Part shown: positions 50,955 through 60,180 of the stretch, piece after piece
Layout of the letters: every line of letters begins with the position of its first letter
How positions within the stretch are numbered: position 1 is the stretch's first letter
NCBI RefSeq assembly: GCF_002007235.1
Contig: NZ_MUHW01000016.1
Coordinates: forward strand, 1-64,000
DNA: 64,000 bases
Direction of reading: 5' to 3'
Source: Oribacterium sp. C9
GTDB taxonomy: Bacteria; Bacillota; Clostridia; Lachnospirales; Lachnospiraceae
Notes under the pieces: model-generated
Databases searched by the model: none
The model's input: only the letters and a program-made list of their open reading frames with translations
What the model was told of the DNA's origin: nothing
Translations under genes and position numbers: made by a program

Positions 50955-51203
50955 TTAAATTTTCAAATATTCATTGCAGTAGGCACTAATATGTGCCTCG
51001 AGATTAGCGGACACAATAGTCATGAACAGTGAATTAGATACATCTTTTTTGGGTAGGCCGAACATAAGTTGCTTAATGGCACATTCTTCAGAATAAAGCC
51101 ACGCCTCAAAGCAGTCGTTTTCTTCGTCATCAACAATGTCTATAGCAAATCCCTCTATATAGCATTTGTAGGATGCAATTGTTACTTTTTTCTTCTCCAG
51201 CAT
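50955..51203 (-). CDS. Unknown 82-residue protein
   Basis: A small mixed alpha/beta protein: VTIASYKCYIEGFAIDIVDD, CFEAWLYSEECAIKQLMFGL, then a helical end (IVSANLEAHISAYCNEYLKI). The pattern is common in small Lachnospiraceae plasmid proteins but has no assigned function. A strong terminator follows, so it is expressed as a monocistronic unit. Ribosome site AAAGGATCCGTAAT. Confidence 0.6.
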   Translation of the reverse strand: MLEKKKVTIASYKCYIEGFAIDIVDDEENDCFEAWLYSEECAIKQLMFGLPKKDVSNSLFMTIVSANLEAHISAYCNEYLKI

Positions 51204-51468
51204 ATTACGGATCCTTTCTTTAAATAGTGTTTTTTGTTATAAAGTAAGTTAGAGCCGCTAAAAAACTCTGACAGAATAAATATGCTGTGATGAGTTGGAT
51301 AATAGATCATAAAAATATGTTTTTATATAGATACAATTAGCTTCCTTTATATTTTGGCAATAACAAAAGAAATGATTTATTTATGCCAAAGTGTTTTCAC
51401 ATAATGTAATATCTTGAGAATGTAGAAATAATGAGAAAGGCATCATGGTGGTGCTATTGGGAGGATGA

Positions 51469-52008
51469 ATGCCTAAAGGTTATAATTTGAATCCGAATAT
51501 ACAAATGAAAATAGAGGATGAGCGTGCCGGGAGACTTGACTATGTTTATGAAACCTCCCTGTCCTTAAATGAGTGTCAGACCAGGATAGGAAGGAAAGTC
51601 TCCGGGAAATTATCAGAGTATGAAGCAGAGACTAAGGATGGGGTTTTATACATATTATTTGCTGATAATACTGAAAATACTGGCGGACTATATGTTGCAC
51701 AACCTCAGAAATATGCCGTCAGATTTGAAAGCATGACGGATAAAACCGTTATAAGGGTCAGATACATCTGGGAGAATGACATGATAAGTGTTCAGTACTT
51801 ATTAAGAGAAGATATTGACGACTTTTTCAGATCTCTGTTTGACGCTTATGTATCCGGGTCTGATAAAAAGGTCTGGATTAACTCTGCGGAGGAGTATGTT
51901 AGGAAAGATCCTTTGAGAATACATGGAACTAAATATTTTTGGGTGATCAGTGCCGCTTTTCTTATAGTGTGGTTTGTTCTTATTATATATACAAGTATTG
52001 GGAACTGA
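51469..52008 (+). CDS. Unknown protein with C-terminal membrane anchor
   Basis: 179 residues. The body is a beta-rich globular domain (LSLNECQTRIGRKVSGKLSE, KYAVRFESMTDKTVIRVRYI) and the C terminus is one membrane span (FWVISAAFLIVWFVLIIYTS). A tail-anchored topology is likely. No signal peptide. GGGAGGATGA provides the ribosome site. No family recognised. Confidence 0.65.
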   Translation: MPKGYNLNPNIQMKIEDERAGRLDYVYETSLSLNECQTRIGRKVSGKLSEYEAETKDGVLYILFADNTENTGGLYVAQPQKYAVRFESMTDKTVIRVRYIWENDMISVQYLLREDIDDFFRSLFDAYVSGSDKKVWINSAEEYVRKDPLRIHGTKYFWVISAAFLIVWFVLIIYTSIGN

Positions 52009-52136
52009 ACGAACAATAGATCCCGTTTGTGCGGCTTTGAATGGCATTTTGATAATCTGAAAGCAAGTTCACGTTTACAGTCTATAAATAACGGTTAGGG
52101 TGTTCAAAGAATCAGTAGCTTTGGAGGTAAAGTCTA

Positions 52137-52601
52137 ATGAGTCTGATATATAAGAAGGCAACGATAAAAGATCTAAATACTTTGGTAAAAACGAGGATAG
52201 AAGTATTGCGGGCGGCCAATGAACTTGATGATGATATAAGCATGGATGAAGTGGAACGGAAATCCGAAGAATACTATATAAATTCGTTGAACAGTGATAA
52301 ACACACTGCTTACCTTGTTTTTGATAACGATTCTTTTGTCGGGACAGGAGGCGTAAGTTACTTTCAGGTGATGCCTACATACCATAATCCGACAGGAAAA
52401 AAAGCCTACATAATGAATATATATGTTAGACCTGATTACAGAAGGCGAGGAATAGCAACAAAGGTATTGGATTTGCTGGTAACAGATGCCAGAGAGAAGG
52501 GTATAACCGCTATCTCTTTAGAAGCTACGTGGATGGGACGCCCACTATATGAGAAATATGGTTTTGTGAAGATGCAAAATGAAATGGAATTGTTGGGCTG
52601 A
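52137..52601 (+). CDS. GNAT-family N-acetyltransferase
   Basis: 154 residues. GNAT fold: LIYKKATIKDLNTLVKTRIE (beta1-alpha1), AYLVFDNDSFVGTGGVSYFQ, NIYVRPDYRRRGIATKVLDL with the acetyl-CoA pyrophosphate-binding R-R-x-G-I-A/G motif, and a terminal LEATWMGRPLYEKYGFVKMQ. Length is normal. The acceptor is unknown. GGAGGTAAAGTCTA is the ribosome site. Single gene. Confidence 0.93.
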   Translation: MSLIYKKATIKDLNTLVKTRIEVLRAANELDDDISMDEVERKSEEYYINSLNSDKHTAYLVFDNDSFVGTGGVSYFQVMPTYHNPTGKKAYIMNIYVRPDYRRRGIATKVLDLLVTDAREKGITAISLEATWMGRPLYEKYGFVKMQNEMELLG

Positions 52602-52604
52602 TGA

Positions 52605-53165
52605 AATTAAGTCTGGTTGAGTTGGTTGCTGACTTATCTTAAGTGGAAATGAATTACCCATCAGGGGGCGTTATAATATCTTATCCTAAAATGATCATTT
52701 AAAGGACAAAGCACCATGAAGCTCAATATGACGGAATAAGGATGGTTGATATTGCGAGATGGCTTAGTACTTCGCAAAAGTAAAAATAATTAAAAATGCG
52801 AAACAAAAGGGCCGTAGAATGATGTACCATTATAAGCATACCTGCAATGGGGAGTGTTTATCATGCAATCATAAGAGACAATACGGATGCAGATGTATTC
52901 CGTCTCCTAGAACAGGAAATATAATTATTTGTAGGGTGTTAATCGAAATGAACTAAATTGTAATGAAATAGGGGCACATACCACCAATTTATGACGGTAT
53001 GTACCCTTTACATAAGTTTGATTCTATTCAAAACAGCTTGGCGCTATCTGTTTTTCTTATTCATATAGTTATTCATCAATAGGAACAGTAGAAAAGCTGT
53101 TCTAGCAAGTTAAGTCTAAGTAATCAATGTTCTTTTTTCCATCAGCTTCTGATATTTCAGATTTC
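52605..53165. other. Non-coding stretch between GNAT gene and 53.2 kb gene
   Basis: No gene supported. Contains the hairpin at 52971-53010 and a run of A+T-rich sequence with short fragments of reading frame, probably decayed. Confidence 0.5.
52971..53010. terminator. Hairpin, probable terminator
   Basis: GGGGCACATACC pairs with GGTATGTACCC around a 13-base loop. Confidence 0.55.
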
Positions 53166-53168
53166 TAA

Positions 53169-53600
53169 TTACCATGTTCTTGTCAATCCGGATGCAGGAG
53201 TTAATGCAATACCTATCATTCCAGGCTCAGAAAAAATCGGTATATCTTTATTGACTACATAGCAGAGCTGTGCTCCGCGCTTGATGCAGTAATGATCCAT
53301 CTCCCACTCATTGGGATAGTCACTGACGTATAAGTAATTTTCAAGTTCTCCAAAGTCAGTATAGGAATGGATTACATGATAGACGAGAGCGTTGGTAATC
53401 TTTTCGAATTTTGCGACTCTAGCTTTCTGCTCATCGTTAAGCCAATAGCAAGCTCCAAATGGAGGTGCACTTTCTGATACAATTCCCTCATCTTCAAACT
53501 GTTTGATTATCTCAGGGTAAATTCCCCACGCTTTCATTCGCTTTACTGCTTCTGCTTTCTTTTTATCTCTTGATACCTGCATTATTTTTTTGTTACACAT
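53169..53600 (-). CDS. Unknown conserved Firmicute protein
   Basis: 143 residues, of a type common on Lachnospiraceae plasmids: KRMKAWGIYPEIIKQFEDEG, FGACYWLNDEQKARVAKFE, ALVYHVIHSYTDFGELENYL and YVSDYPNEWEMDHYCIKRGA, ending with a G-x-IGIALTPASGL segment. No enzymatic motif is evident. It has a poly-A/T-rich promoter region shared with the 53627 repeat. AGGAGTATTTTT is the ribosome site. Confidence 0.65.
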   Translation of the reverse strand: MCNKKIMQVSRDKKKAEAVKRMKAWGIYPEIIKQFEDEGIVSESAPPFGACYWLNDEQKARVAKFEKITNALVYHVIHSYTDFGELENYLYVSDYPNEWEMDHYCIKRGAQLCYVVNKDIPIFSEPGMIGIALTPASGLTRTW

Positions 53601-53626
53601 AAAAATACTCCTAACTAATTTTTTTT

Positions 53627-53698
53627 TTTACACTTGCAATATGTGAGATAATTCGAAAAATGATTTTTTATTTATGTATTTATTTAAGTACAATATCA
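53627..53698 (+). repeat. Copy 2 of the 72-bp promoter-like repeat
   Basis: See 50207-50278. Here it directly precedes the methyltransferase fragment, with no other start signal, suggesting it once was that gene's promoter. Confidence 0.75.
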
Positions 53699-53699
53699 A

Positions 53700-54113
53700 G
53701 AGGCGTTCAGACAACAGCACTGATACCACTTGTGGTGAAAGCAAGTGAGACTTTAAGGGAGAATCCGCGTATCAATGATCCAAAGGCTTTAGATATTATC
53801 AGGCATCTGAATATTGATACAAAGCAATATGACAAATTTCTTTCGCATGAGGGAGTACGTACCATTATGCTGGATCGTAAGATAAAAGAGATTATAGAGA
53901 AACATCCTGATACAGTGATGGTAAATATTGGGGCAAGTTTTGATAACAGATTCTCAAGGGTTGATAACGGAAAGATATCATGTTATATCGAGTACAGATG
54001 GAGGGGACTTCGTTAAAATTGGGCTTTCGCGAAAAGATACGGAATTGGCTTCGATTGATGCCGGGAGATATATCGGAAAAAGAAGATTTAAAGCAGGTTT
54101 AATGAAATAATCC
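53700..54113 (+). pseudogene. SAM-dependent methyltransferase (LCM-type) fragment joined to another fragment
   Basis: The first part reads QTTALIPLVVKASETLRENP, then NDPKALDIIRHLNIDTKQYD, LDRKIKEIIEKHPDTVMVNI and GASFDNRFSRVDNGKISCY: the N-terminal third of a leucine-carboxyl-methyltransferase-like class I MTase, with the SAM-binding VNIGASFDNRF. After ~110 residues the frame is lost; another frame continues GGDFVKIGLSRKDTELASID, AGRYIGKRRFKAGLMK, which seems to come from an unrelated gene. It is a chimera of two gene remnants and lacks a normal start codon. Confidence 0.65.
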
Positions 54114-54150
54114 GCCAGGACTTACAGGGTCTTGGCGGCAGTCAGTCGTC

Positions 54151-54450
54151 TTAGGCAGCACGGTCCATAACTACGAGATAGTCGGTGTAGTCTATACTGA
54201 ATGTATAGAGGACAGAGTTATCTGATTCCTCTCTTGTTAGATTCTCCATGTCTTCAACACATCAGCAGAATGAGCCGTTTTCGGTTCTGAAGTAGATGTC
54301 ACCACGGCTAAAGTCTGTACTGGTTAATGTTACGGTGCTTTCCTCGTAGGAATCGAAAGAGATGGTCCTTTCAATATAAAGGGATTCCTTTCTTTCATAG
54401 GCGCCCTGAATGTCCTTACAGAACAGGGATGTTTCGTTTGTAATGTTCAT
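54151..54450 (-). pseudogene. Small protein interrupted by an in-frame TGA
   Basis: From ATG 54450 (AAAGGAGAAACGAC upstream): ITNETSLFCKDIQGAYERKE, STVTLTSTDFSRGDIYFRTE, NGSFC, TGA (54264-54262), then in frame CVEDMENLTREESDNSVLYT, FSIDYTDYLVVMDRAA and TAA. Both halves look like one ~98-residue protein, so this is probably a nonsense mutation (TGA in place of, for example, TGT or TGG). A selenocysteine reading (C-U-C) is conceivable but no insertion element is evident. Function unknown. Confidence 0.5.
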
Positions 54451-54639
54451 GTCGTTTCTCCTTTAATTTTTTTACAAGAATAATTTTCTCACGGTTTTTC
54501 AAAAAAAGAATTTCTAGCACCAGTAAAAAATCATCCGGAGTAATTATGCGTTCGGATTTTTCTGTAAAATGTCTGCCGATAGTTATTTTGCATTTATTTA
54601 GTTTATCAAGGCTATTATTTCTAGCTAAATACAATGGTG

Positions 54640-54890
54640 GTATAGGTTAAGACAATCATGCACTTGTATTTTGCCTCAATAACCGGTGCATTTTTGTAAT
54701 CACGAGGCATATTATACCGCTGTTCTGAGGATACTCTAAATCCTTGCACAAAAAAATCATATATTCATGCACGCCTTTTTATAGGACACATCATCTTGTA
54801 TCGTTAGTGTCAAAAAACAAAAATCGCATTGTATTATGAAGTGGAAGTTTTTTATTAAAGGATGTATGATTATAATCGATTTTAAGAATA
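54640..54890. other. Intergenic before the defence island
   Basis: A+T-rich, no gene, repeat or clear hairpin. Presumed promoter of the gene at 54900. Confidence 0.5.
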
Positions 54891-54899
54891 TGTTAGAGG

Positions 54900-56522
54900 A
54901 TGCAATCGATGGATTCAACGCTCATCAGGAATGAAATACTTTGTTATACATATGATGAAAAATACAAGAAGATAAAGTGGCTTGATCTATACTGTAAAGA
55001 TAAGGCCGTGTTTTTCAGAAAGCTCAAGTCGGGAGAAGTATCACCTGATACAGTTCTTTTTTTTGAGATGTCTCAACAAAAGCTAGATGAAATAAAGGAT
55101 TCTGTGAGTATTGCTTTTTTCAGGGAGCAAAAATGTCTAGAGCTGATTGATGACTTTGTATCGAATCAGGAGGAGCTTGCAAACAAGCAAGAAAAGTCAA
55201 CGATTAAGCCTAAGAAAGAGGAAAATCTGGGTAAATGCTCAATAGAAGAGTATAAGGGTCAAAAGTTTACCGTGTTTACAGTGGGAAAAGGAAAGCTGGT
55301 TAAGTGTTCATGCTGTGGGAAAAACTGTGATAAATATGGTGAATATGAAAAATTACAAGGATTGGCTTGTGTTAAGTGTATTCATAAAAATATCGACGGA
55401 AAATCTTTAATTGAGAAGATTAAGACAGCCAGAAAAACCATTGTGCCGTCTTCGTATATAAATAACCTTATACAGCAAACACATAGAGGAAAGCTGAAAT
55501 GGGTCGCAAAAGTTGCAAATGATGCTGGAATTGAGTATGCGAACTATGTTTCTACGGATGTAAAGAAGCGTAAAACTATATCATTAATTAGGATAATTTC
55601 TGATTCTGGAAAGAGGTATGTGTTAAAAGAAGATAATAACGTACAAAAACTGTATGGGTTGGAGGAATTAGAAAAAGAAATAATAAAAACAGATCCTCAG
55701 GTAGTCAGGGTTAAAGTCCATAAAAAGACCGCAGAAGAGCGAGAAGCTGAGATTGAGGCTTTACGGCTAAAGAAAGAGGAAGAAAAAAGAGAAGAAGCGA
55801 AAAAGAAAGCTGAAGCAGAACGTTTGGAATTAGAACGTATCGAAAGAAAAAAAGAAAAAGCAGAACAAAGTAGATTACAGGAAGAAGAGGAAGAAGAGGC
55901 AAAAAAGCGCAAAGAAATAGCTAGGGAGAGACAAAGAAAACTACAGGAAGAACTTGCAGCCCTGCCGCAAATTGGTATTAGAGATTTTGTTGTACGAAGA
56001 TCAGTATTTAAGTGTATGCATAACAATCATAAAATAGAAAACATTGTAGCTGCTGTAAGCATAATAGATAATCAAAATGAGGAGCGGTTAGCTAGGATCA
56101 ACGCGGGATTTTGTCCAGTATGCAAAGTGTATTTTGTAATGGAAAGCTCTTATGATAATTTAAAGAAGATGGGCATTCCATTATGCAGAATGAGTGATGA
56201 GAAGACATATTTAAAGAACTATTCCATTAATGGAATGATGCTAGCTCAAGAATCCATTTTAATGCAATATAACTATAATGTTAGTCAGGTTGAGGGACTA
56301 ACAAGCGCAAGAAGACAAAAAATATTAGCAGTACTGATTGATAAGGGTATATTAAGTAAAAGTGAAATAATAAGTTATATTGATTTCTTTATTAGCCAAA
56401 GGCAGTATCAATCTAAGTATCAGATTGCAATATCGAAGTGGGAAATGGATAGAGAATTTGTAGAAAACTATCGCATAGGGGAGTACCATCAATATGGTAT
56501 AAATGCCATATATAGAAAGTGA
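54900..56522 (+). CDS. Large unknown protein with zinc ribbons and a charged helix
   Basis: 540 residues (an ATG at 54909 is an alternative with better AGAGG spacing). A zinc site reads VKCSCCGKNC...LACVKCIHK (about 132-162); a second is FCPVCKVYF. Between them is a very long charged helix with EEEKREEAKKKAEAERLELE-type repeats (about 270-360). The C-terminal domain (GINAIYRK end, with IISYIDFFISQRQYQSKYQI) is a pattern seen in many uncharacterised clostridial proteins. No catalytic motif. It stands 400 bases upstream of the helicase in the same direction and may be an accessory factor of the defence island or an independent gene. Confidence 0.65.
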   Translation: MQSMDSTLIRNEILCYTYDEKYKKIKWLDLYCKDKAVFFRKLKSGEVSPDTVLFFEMSQQKLDEIKDSVSIAFFREQKCLELIDDFVSNQEELANKQEKSTIKPKKEENLGKCSIEEYKGQKFTVFTVGKGKLVKCSCCGKNCDKYGEYEKLQGLACVKCIHKNIDGKSLIEKIKTARKTIVPSSYINNLIQQTHRGKLKWVAKVANDAGIEYANYVSTDVKKRKTISLIRIISDSGKRYVLKEDNNVQKLYGLEELEKEIIKTDPQVVRVKVHKKTAEEREAEIEALRLKKEEEKREEAKKKAEAERLELERIERKKEKAEQSRLQEEEEEEAKKRKEIARERQRKLQEELAALPQIGIRDFVVRRSVFKCMHNNHKIENIVAAVSIIDNQNEERLARINAGFCPVCKVYFVMESSYDNLKKMGIPLCRMSDEKTYLKNYSINGMMLAQESILMQYNYNVSQVEGLTSARRQKILAVLIDKGILSKSEIISYIDFFISQRQYQSKYQIAISKWEMDREFVENYRIGEYHQYGINAIYRK

Positions 56523-56670
56523 TTTACAAAGGTTTGGGAAAGATCAAAACAAAAATATTCTCAGAATTCTTCTTTCTTCTTCTTTATAATCTGTCATTTT
56601 TAACGGACACCTCGTCGTGTATTGTATAGTCAGAAACAAATCGGACATACAGTCACGGGAGGTGTTTTTG

Positions 56671-56778
56671 ATGTGTAGATTCATATATTGGTTGCGAAGA
56701 GGTTGGAGAATCCGGCAGAAGAGATGTGGACAGTGCTGTCTGACTTGCCCGTTTTATGAGGAGTGCAGTGGGGAATAG
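56671..56778 (+). CDS. 35-residue cysteine-rich microprotein
   Basis: RFIYWLRRGWRIRQKRCGQC, CLTCPFYEECSGE: six cysteines in 35 residues, arranged as CxxCC-x2-C-x5-C after a basic, aromatic N terminus. GGGAGGTGTTTTTG is a good ribosome site. The cysteine spacing suggests a small metal-binding peptide. It precedes the helicase by 150 bases and may be a leader or a regulator of the island. Confidence 0.5.
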   Translation: MCRFIYWLRRGWRIRQKRCGQCCLTCPFYEECSGE

Positions 56779-56927
56779 TGTTATTTAAAGGAATTATCAT
56801 TCTGCAAGCCAGATTATGTGAATTGTTTTTTTGTGCTTATGTTGTTTGAACATACATAGGGGTATATAATTTATGGTATATTACATTGGATTAGTGGGCA
56901 TTTTTCACTATTTAAAAGGGTACAATC

Positions 56928-59900
56928 ATGGATTCATTGATGGGTGGTTTGAAGTTAATAGATAATGTAAATCAGACATTACGTGATGATTTAAGTAACG
57001 AGATTAAATCTGGCAGCAAGGTTTCTATAGCTGCAGCAAGTTTTTCAATTTACGCATATCAGGAATTAAAAAAAGAACTGGAGCAATGTGAAGAATTTAG
57101 GTTTATCTTCACGGCTCCTACTTTTGTTGCAGAAAAAGCGCAGAAAGAGAAACGGGAGTTTTATATCCCAAGAATGAACCGTGAACAGAATCTCTATGGT
57201 ACAGAGTTTGAAATCAAGCTCCGTAATGAGATGACGCAGAAGGCCATTGCCAAGGAATGCGCTGAGTGGATTAAGAGAAAAGGTGTATTTAAGTCCAACG
57301 TCACACAGGAGAATATGCCGGGATTTATTCATACATCGGGAAAATCCTATGCACCTATCATGGAGTTTTCTACTGTAGACCTCGGATGCGAGAGAGGTAA
57401 TAATGCCTACTCCATGATTCAGAAAATGGATGCGCCATTTTCACAGGAATACCTAAAGGTATTTGAAGAACTATGGAATGATAATAAGAAGCTCCAAGAT
57501 GTCACAGATGTTGTATTGGAGAATATAACGACTGCATATAATGAAAACTCACCGGAATTTATATATTTCATGACATTGTATCATGTGTTTAGTGAGTTCC
57601 TTGAAGATATATCAGAGGATGTCCTTCCAAATGAGGCAACCGGATTCAAGCAGAGTAAAATCTGGAATCTGCTATACGATTTTCAGAAGGATGCTGTGCT
57701 TGCAATCATTAATAAACTTGAAAAATATAATGGCTGCATACTTGCTGACAGTGTAGGTCTTGGTAAGACTTTCACTGCTCTTGCCGTTGTCAAATACTAT
57801 GAAAATAGGAATAAGACTGTGCTAGTTCTATGTCCAAAGAAGCTTGCTGAGAACTGGAACACATATAAGGATAATTATGTCAACAATCCTATAGCTTCGG
57901 ACAGATTGAATTATGATGTTCTGTTTCATACAGACCTTTCAAGAAATGGGGGCTTCTCTAATGGGCTTGATCTAGACAGGCTCAACTGGGGTAACTATGA
58001 CCTCGTTGTAATAGATGAGTCTCACAATTTCAGAAACGGAAGTGGAACACATAGCAATCATGTAGAGAACAGGTACAACAGACTGATGGATAGGATTATC
58101 CGTGCAGGAGTAAAGACAAAGGTTCTGATGCTGTCAGCGACACCTGTTAATAACAGGTTCAACGATTTAAAGAATCAGCTGGCACTTGCTTATGAAGGTG
58201 ACTCTGATACTTTGAATGAAGCTCTTGATACAAAAAAGCCACTTGAAGAAATATTCCGTCAGGCCCAGAGAGCTTTTAATGAGTGGAGCAAGCTAGATGC
58301 CGAGGATAGAACTACAGATGCTCTTCTTAGAAATCTGGACTTTGATTTCTTCGAAGTGCTGGACAGCGTTACCATTGCAAGGTCAAGAAAGCATATTGAG
58401 AAGTATTACAATACTGCGAAAATAGGAAAGTTCCCTGAGAGATTAAAGCCGATCTCTAAATTTCCAAAGCTTACAGATCTAAACAACGCGATCAATTACA
58501 ATGAGATATTCGAGCAGCTTACATTGCTAACACTATGTATATATACTCCTTCCAACTACATCTTCCCAAGTAAGATGCAGAAGTATATGGATCTTACCCA
58601 TAATAAAGGTCAAAGCCTTACTCAGAAAGGACGTGAGGAAGGTATTAGGAAGTTGATGAGTATTAATATGCTCAAAAGATTGGAGAGCTCAGTTTATTCT
58701 TTCCAGCTAACCCTTACCAGAATAAAGGATCTTATCAATGGAACAATAGATGCCATTAATCGCTATGAGAAGTATGGAACAGCTAACCTTGATATGTATG
58801 AGCTGAATGAAGATGAGTTTGACATAGAGGATGAGAATACAGACTTCCGTGTAGGTAAGAAAGTAAAAATTGATCTTGCTGACATGGATTACAAAAGCTG
58901 GCGTGAGGAACTTAAAGCTGATGCATACATCTTGGAACTTTTAACTTCCATGGTTTCAGATATTACACCAGAGCATGACTTCAAATTGCAGGAGCTATTA
59001 CAGCTTATTGAAAATAAGATAGAAAATCCTATCAACGTAGGGAACAAGAAGATTATAGTTTTCTCTGCATTTTCAGATACGGCTGAGTATCTATATGACA
59101 ATGTAAGCGAGTTTGTTAAGAAGAAGTATGGCCTTGATACCGCAGTTATCACTGGTGCTATCGAAGGAAAGACCACAGTAAAGGGTATTAAACCTACCCT
59201 TAATAATGTGCTCACATGCTTCTCGCCAGTTTCAAAAAATAAAGAAGTACTCATGCCAAACAATCCGGCAGAGATAGATATACTGATTGCAACGGACTGT
59301 ATTTCAGAAGGCCAGAACTTACAGGACTGTGATTACCTTGTTAATTATGATATCCATTGGAACCCTGTTCGCATCATTCAGAGATTTGGCCGAGTTGACC
59401 GTATTGGAAGTAGGAATCAGTACATTCAGCTTGTGAACTTTTGGCCGGATATGGATCTTGATGAATATATAAATCTCAAGAGCCGTGTTGAAACACGTAT
59501 GAAGATATCCATTATGACCTCTACCGGTGATGATAACCTTATTAGCCCGGAAGAGAAAGGAGATCTGGAATACCGTAGAGCGCAGCTCAAGAGATTGCAG
59601 GAAGAGGTTGTTGACATAGAGGATATGTCCACAGGAATCTCCATAATGGACCTTGGGCTCAATGAGTTCAGATTGGATTTACTGGAGTATGTAAAGACTC
59701 ATCATGATTTGGAGAAAAAGCCAAAGGGACTTCACGCTGTTGTAAGAGCATCGGAAGAAAATCCGGAAGGAATCATCTTCGTACTGAGGAATGTAAATAA
59801 CAGTGTGAACATTGATAATCAGAACCGTATCCATCCATTCTACATGGTGTATATAAGTTCCGATGGAGAAGTGGTTTGCGATTATCTTAATCCTAAGCAC

Positions 59901-60167
59901 CTTTTGGATACAATGAGGCTTTTGTGCAGAGGTGAATCTGAACCGATTAAAGAACTATGCACACAGTTCAATGAAGAAACCAATGATGGGAAAGATATGG
60001 CTGATATATCAGAACTGCTTAGTGATGCCATTACATCCATCATTGATACAAAGGAAGAAAGCGATATCGACAGTCTCTTTAAAAAAGGCGGAACATCTGC
60101 TCTTATGTCAGAAGTATCAGGCCTCGAAGATTTTGAGTTGATTTGTTTTATGGCTGTTAGGGAGTAG
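56928..60167 (+). CDS. PLD/SNF2-type helicase (defence)
   Basis: 1079 residues. The N-terminal ~150 residues have the layout of a phospholipase-D-like/ATPase-linked domain (LRDDLSNEIKSGSKVSIAAA, FRFIFTAPTFV, TEFEIKLRNEMTQKAIAKEC, FIHTSGKSYAPIM). The helicase core follows: DSVGLGKTFTALAV (Walker A near residue 275), VVIDESHNFRN (Walker B, DESH, ~360), MLSATPVNNRFND, KIIVFSAFSDTAEYL, and RIIQRFGRVDRIGS (~818, motif VI). SF2 SNF2-type helicases of this size accompany restriction-modification and other defence systems. Linked downstream to DUF4391 and a HEPN-type protein, with a type III methyltransferase beyond. Confidence 0.85.
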   Translation: MDSLMGGLKLIDNVNQTLRDDLSNEIKSGSKVSIAAASFSIYAYQELKKELEQCEEFRFIFTAPTFVAEKAQKEKREFYIPRMNREQNLYGTEFEIKLRNEMTQKAIAKECAEWIKRKGVFKSNVTQENMPGFIHTSGKSYAPIMEFSTVDLGCERGNNAYSMIQKMDAPFSQEYLKVFEELWNDNKKLQDVTDVVLENITTAYNENSPEFIYFMTLYHVFSEFLEDISEDVLPNEATGFKQSKIWNLLYDFQKDAVLAIINKLEKYNGCILADSVGLGKTFTALAVVKYYENRNKTVLVLCPKKLAENWNTYKDNYVNNPIASDRLNYDVLFHTDLSRNGGFSNGLDLDRLNWGNYDLVVIDESHNFRNGSGTHSNHVENRYNRLMDRIIRAGVKTKVLMLSATPVNNRFNDLKNQLALAYEGDSDTLNEALDTKKPLEEIFRQAQRAFNEWSKLDAEDRTTDALLRNLDFDFFEVLDSVTIARSRKHIEKYYNTAKIGKFPERLKPISKFPKLTDLNNAINYNEIFEQLTLLTLCIYTPSNYIFPSKMQKYMDLTHNKGQSLTQKGREEGIRKLMSINMLKRLESSVYSFQLTLTRIKDLINGTIDAINRYEKYGTANLDMYELNEDEFDIEDENTDFRVGKKVKIDLADMDYKSWREELKADAYILELLTSMVSDITPEHDFKLQELLQLIENKIENPINVGNKKIIVFSAFSDTAEYLYDNVSEFVKKKYGLDTAVITGAIEGKTTVKGIKPTLNNVLTCFSPVSKNKEVLMPNNPAEIDILIATDCISEGQNLQDCDYLVNYDIHWNPVRIIQRFGRVDRIGSRNQYIQLVNFWPDMDLDEYINLKSRVETRMKISIMTSTGDDNLISPEEKGDLEYRRAQLKRLQEEVVDIEDMSTGISIMDLGLNEFRLDLLEYVKTHHDLEKKPKGLHAVVRASEENPEGIIFVLRNVNNSVNIDNQNRIHPFYMVYISSDGEVVCDYLNPKHLLDTMRLLCRGESEPIKELCTQFNEETNDGKDMADISELLSDAITSIIDTKEESDIDSLFKKGGTSALMSEVSGLEDFELICFMAVRE

Positions 60168-60180
60168 AGGAAGGAGAGCA

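Noticed and set aside
54416-54634. 72-codon minus-strand frame overlapping 54450
   Set aside because: Overlaps the better-supported small gene and has no good start; likely chance or decayed.
55697-56026. 109-codon minus-strand frame rich in Ser/Phe
   Set aside because: It is the antisense of the charged-helix repeat of the 540-residue gene.
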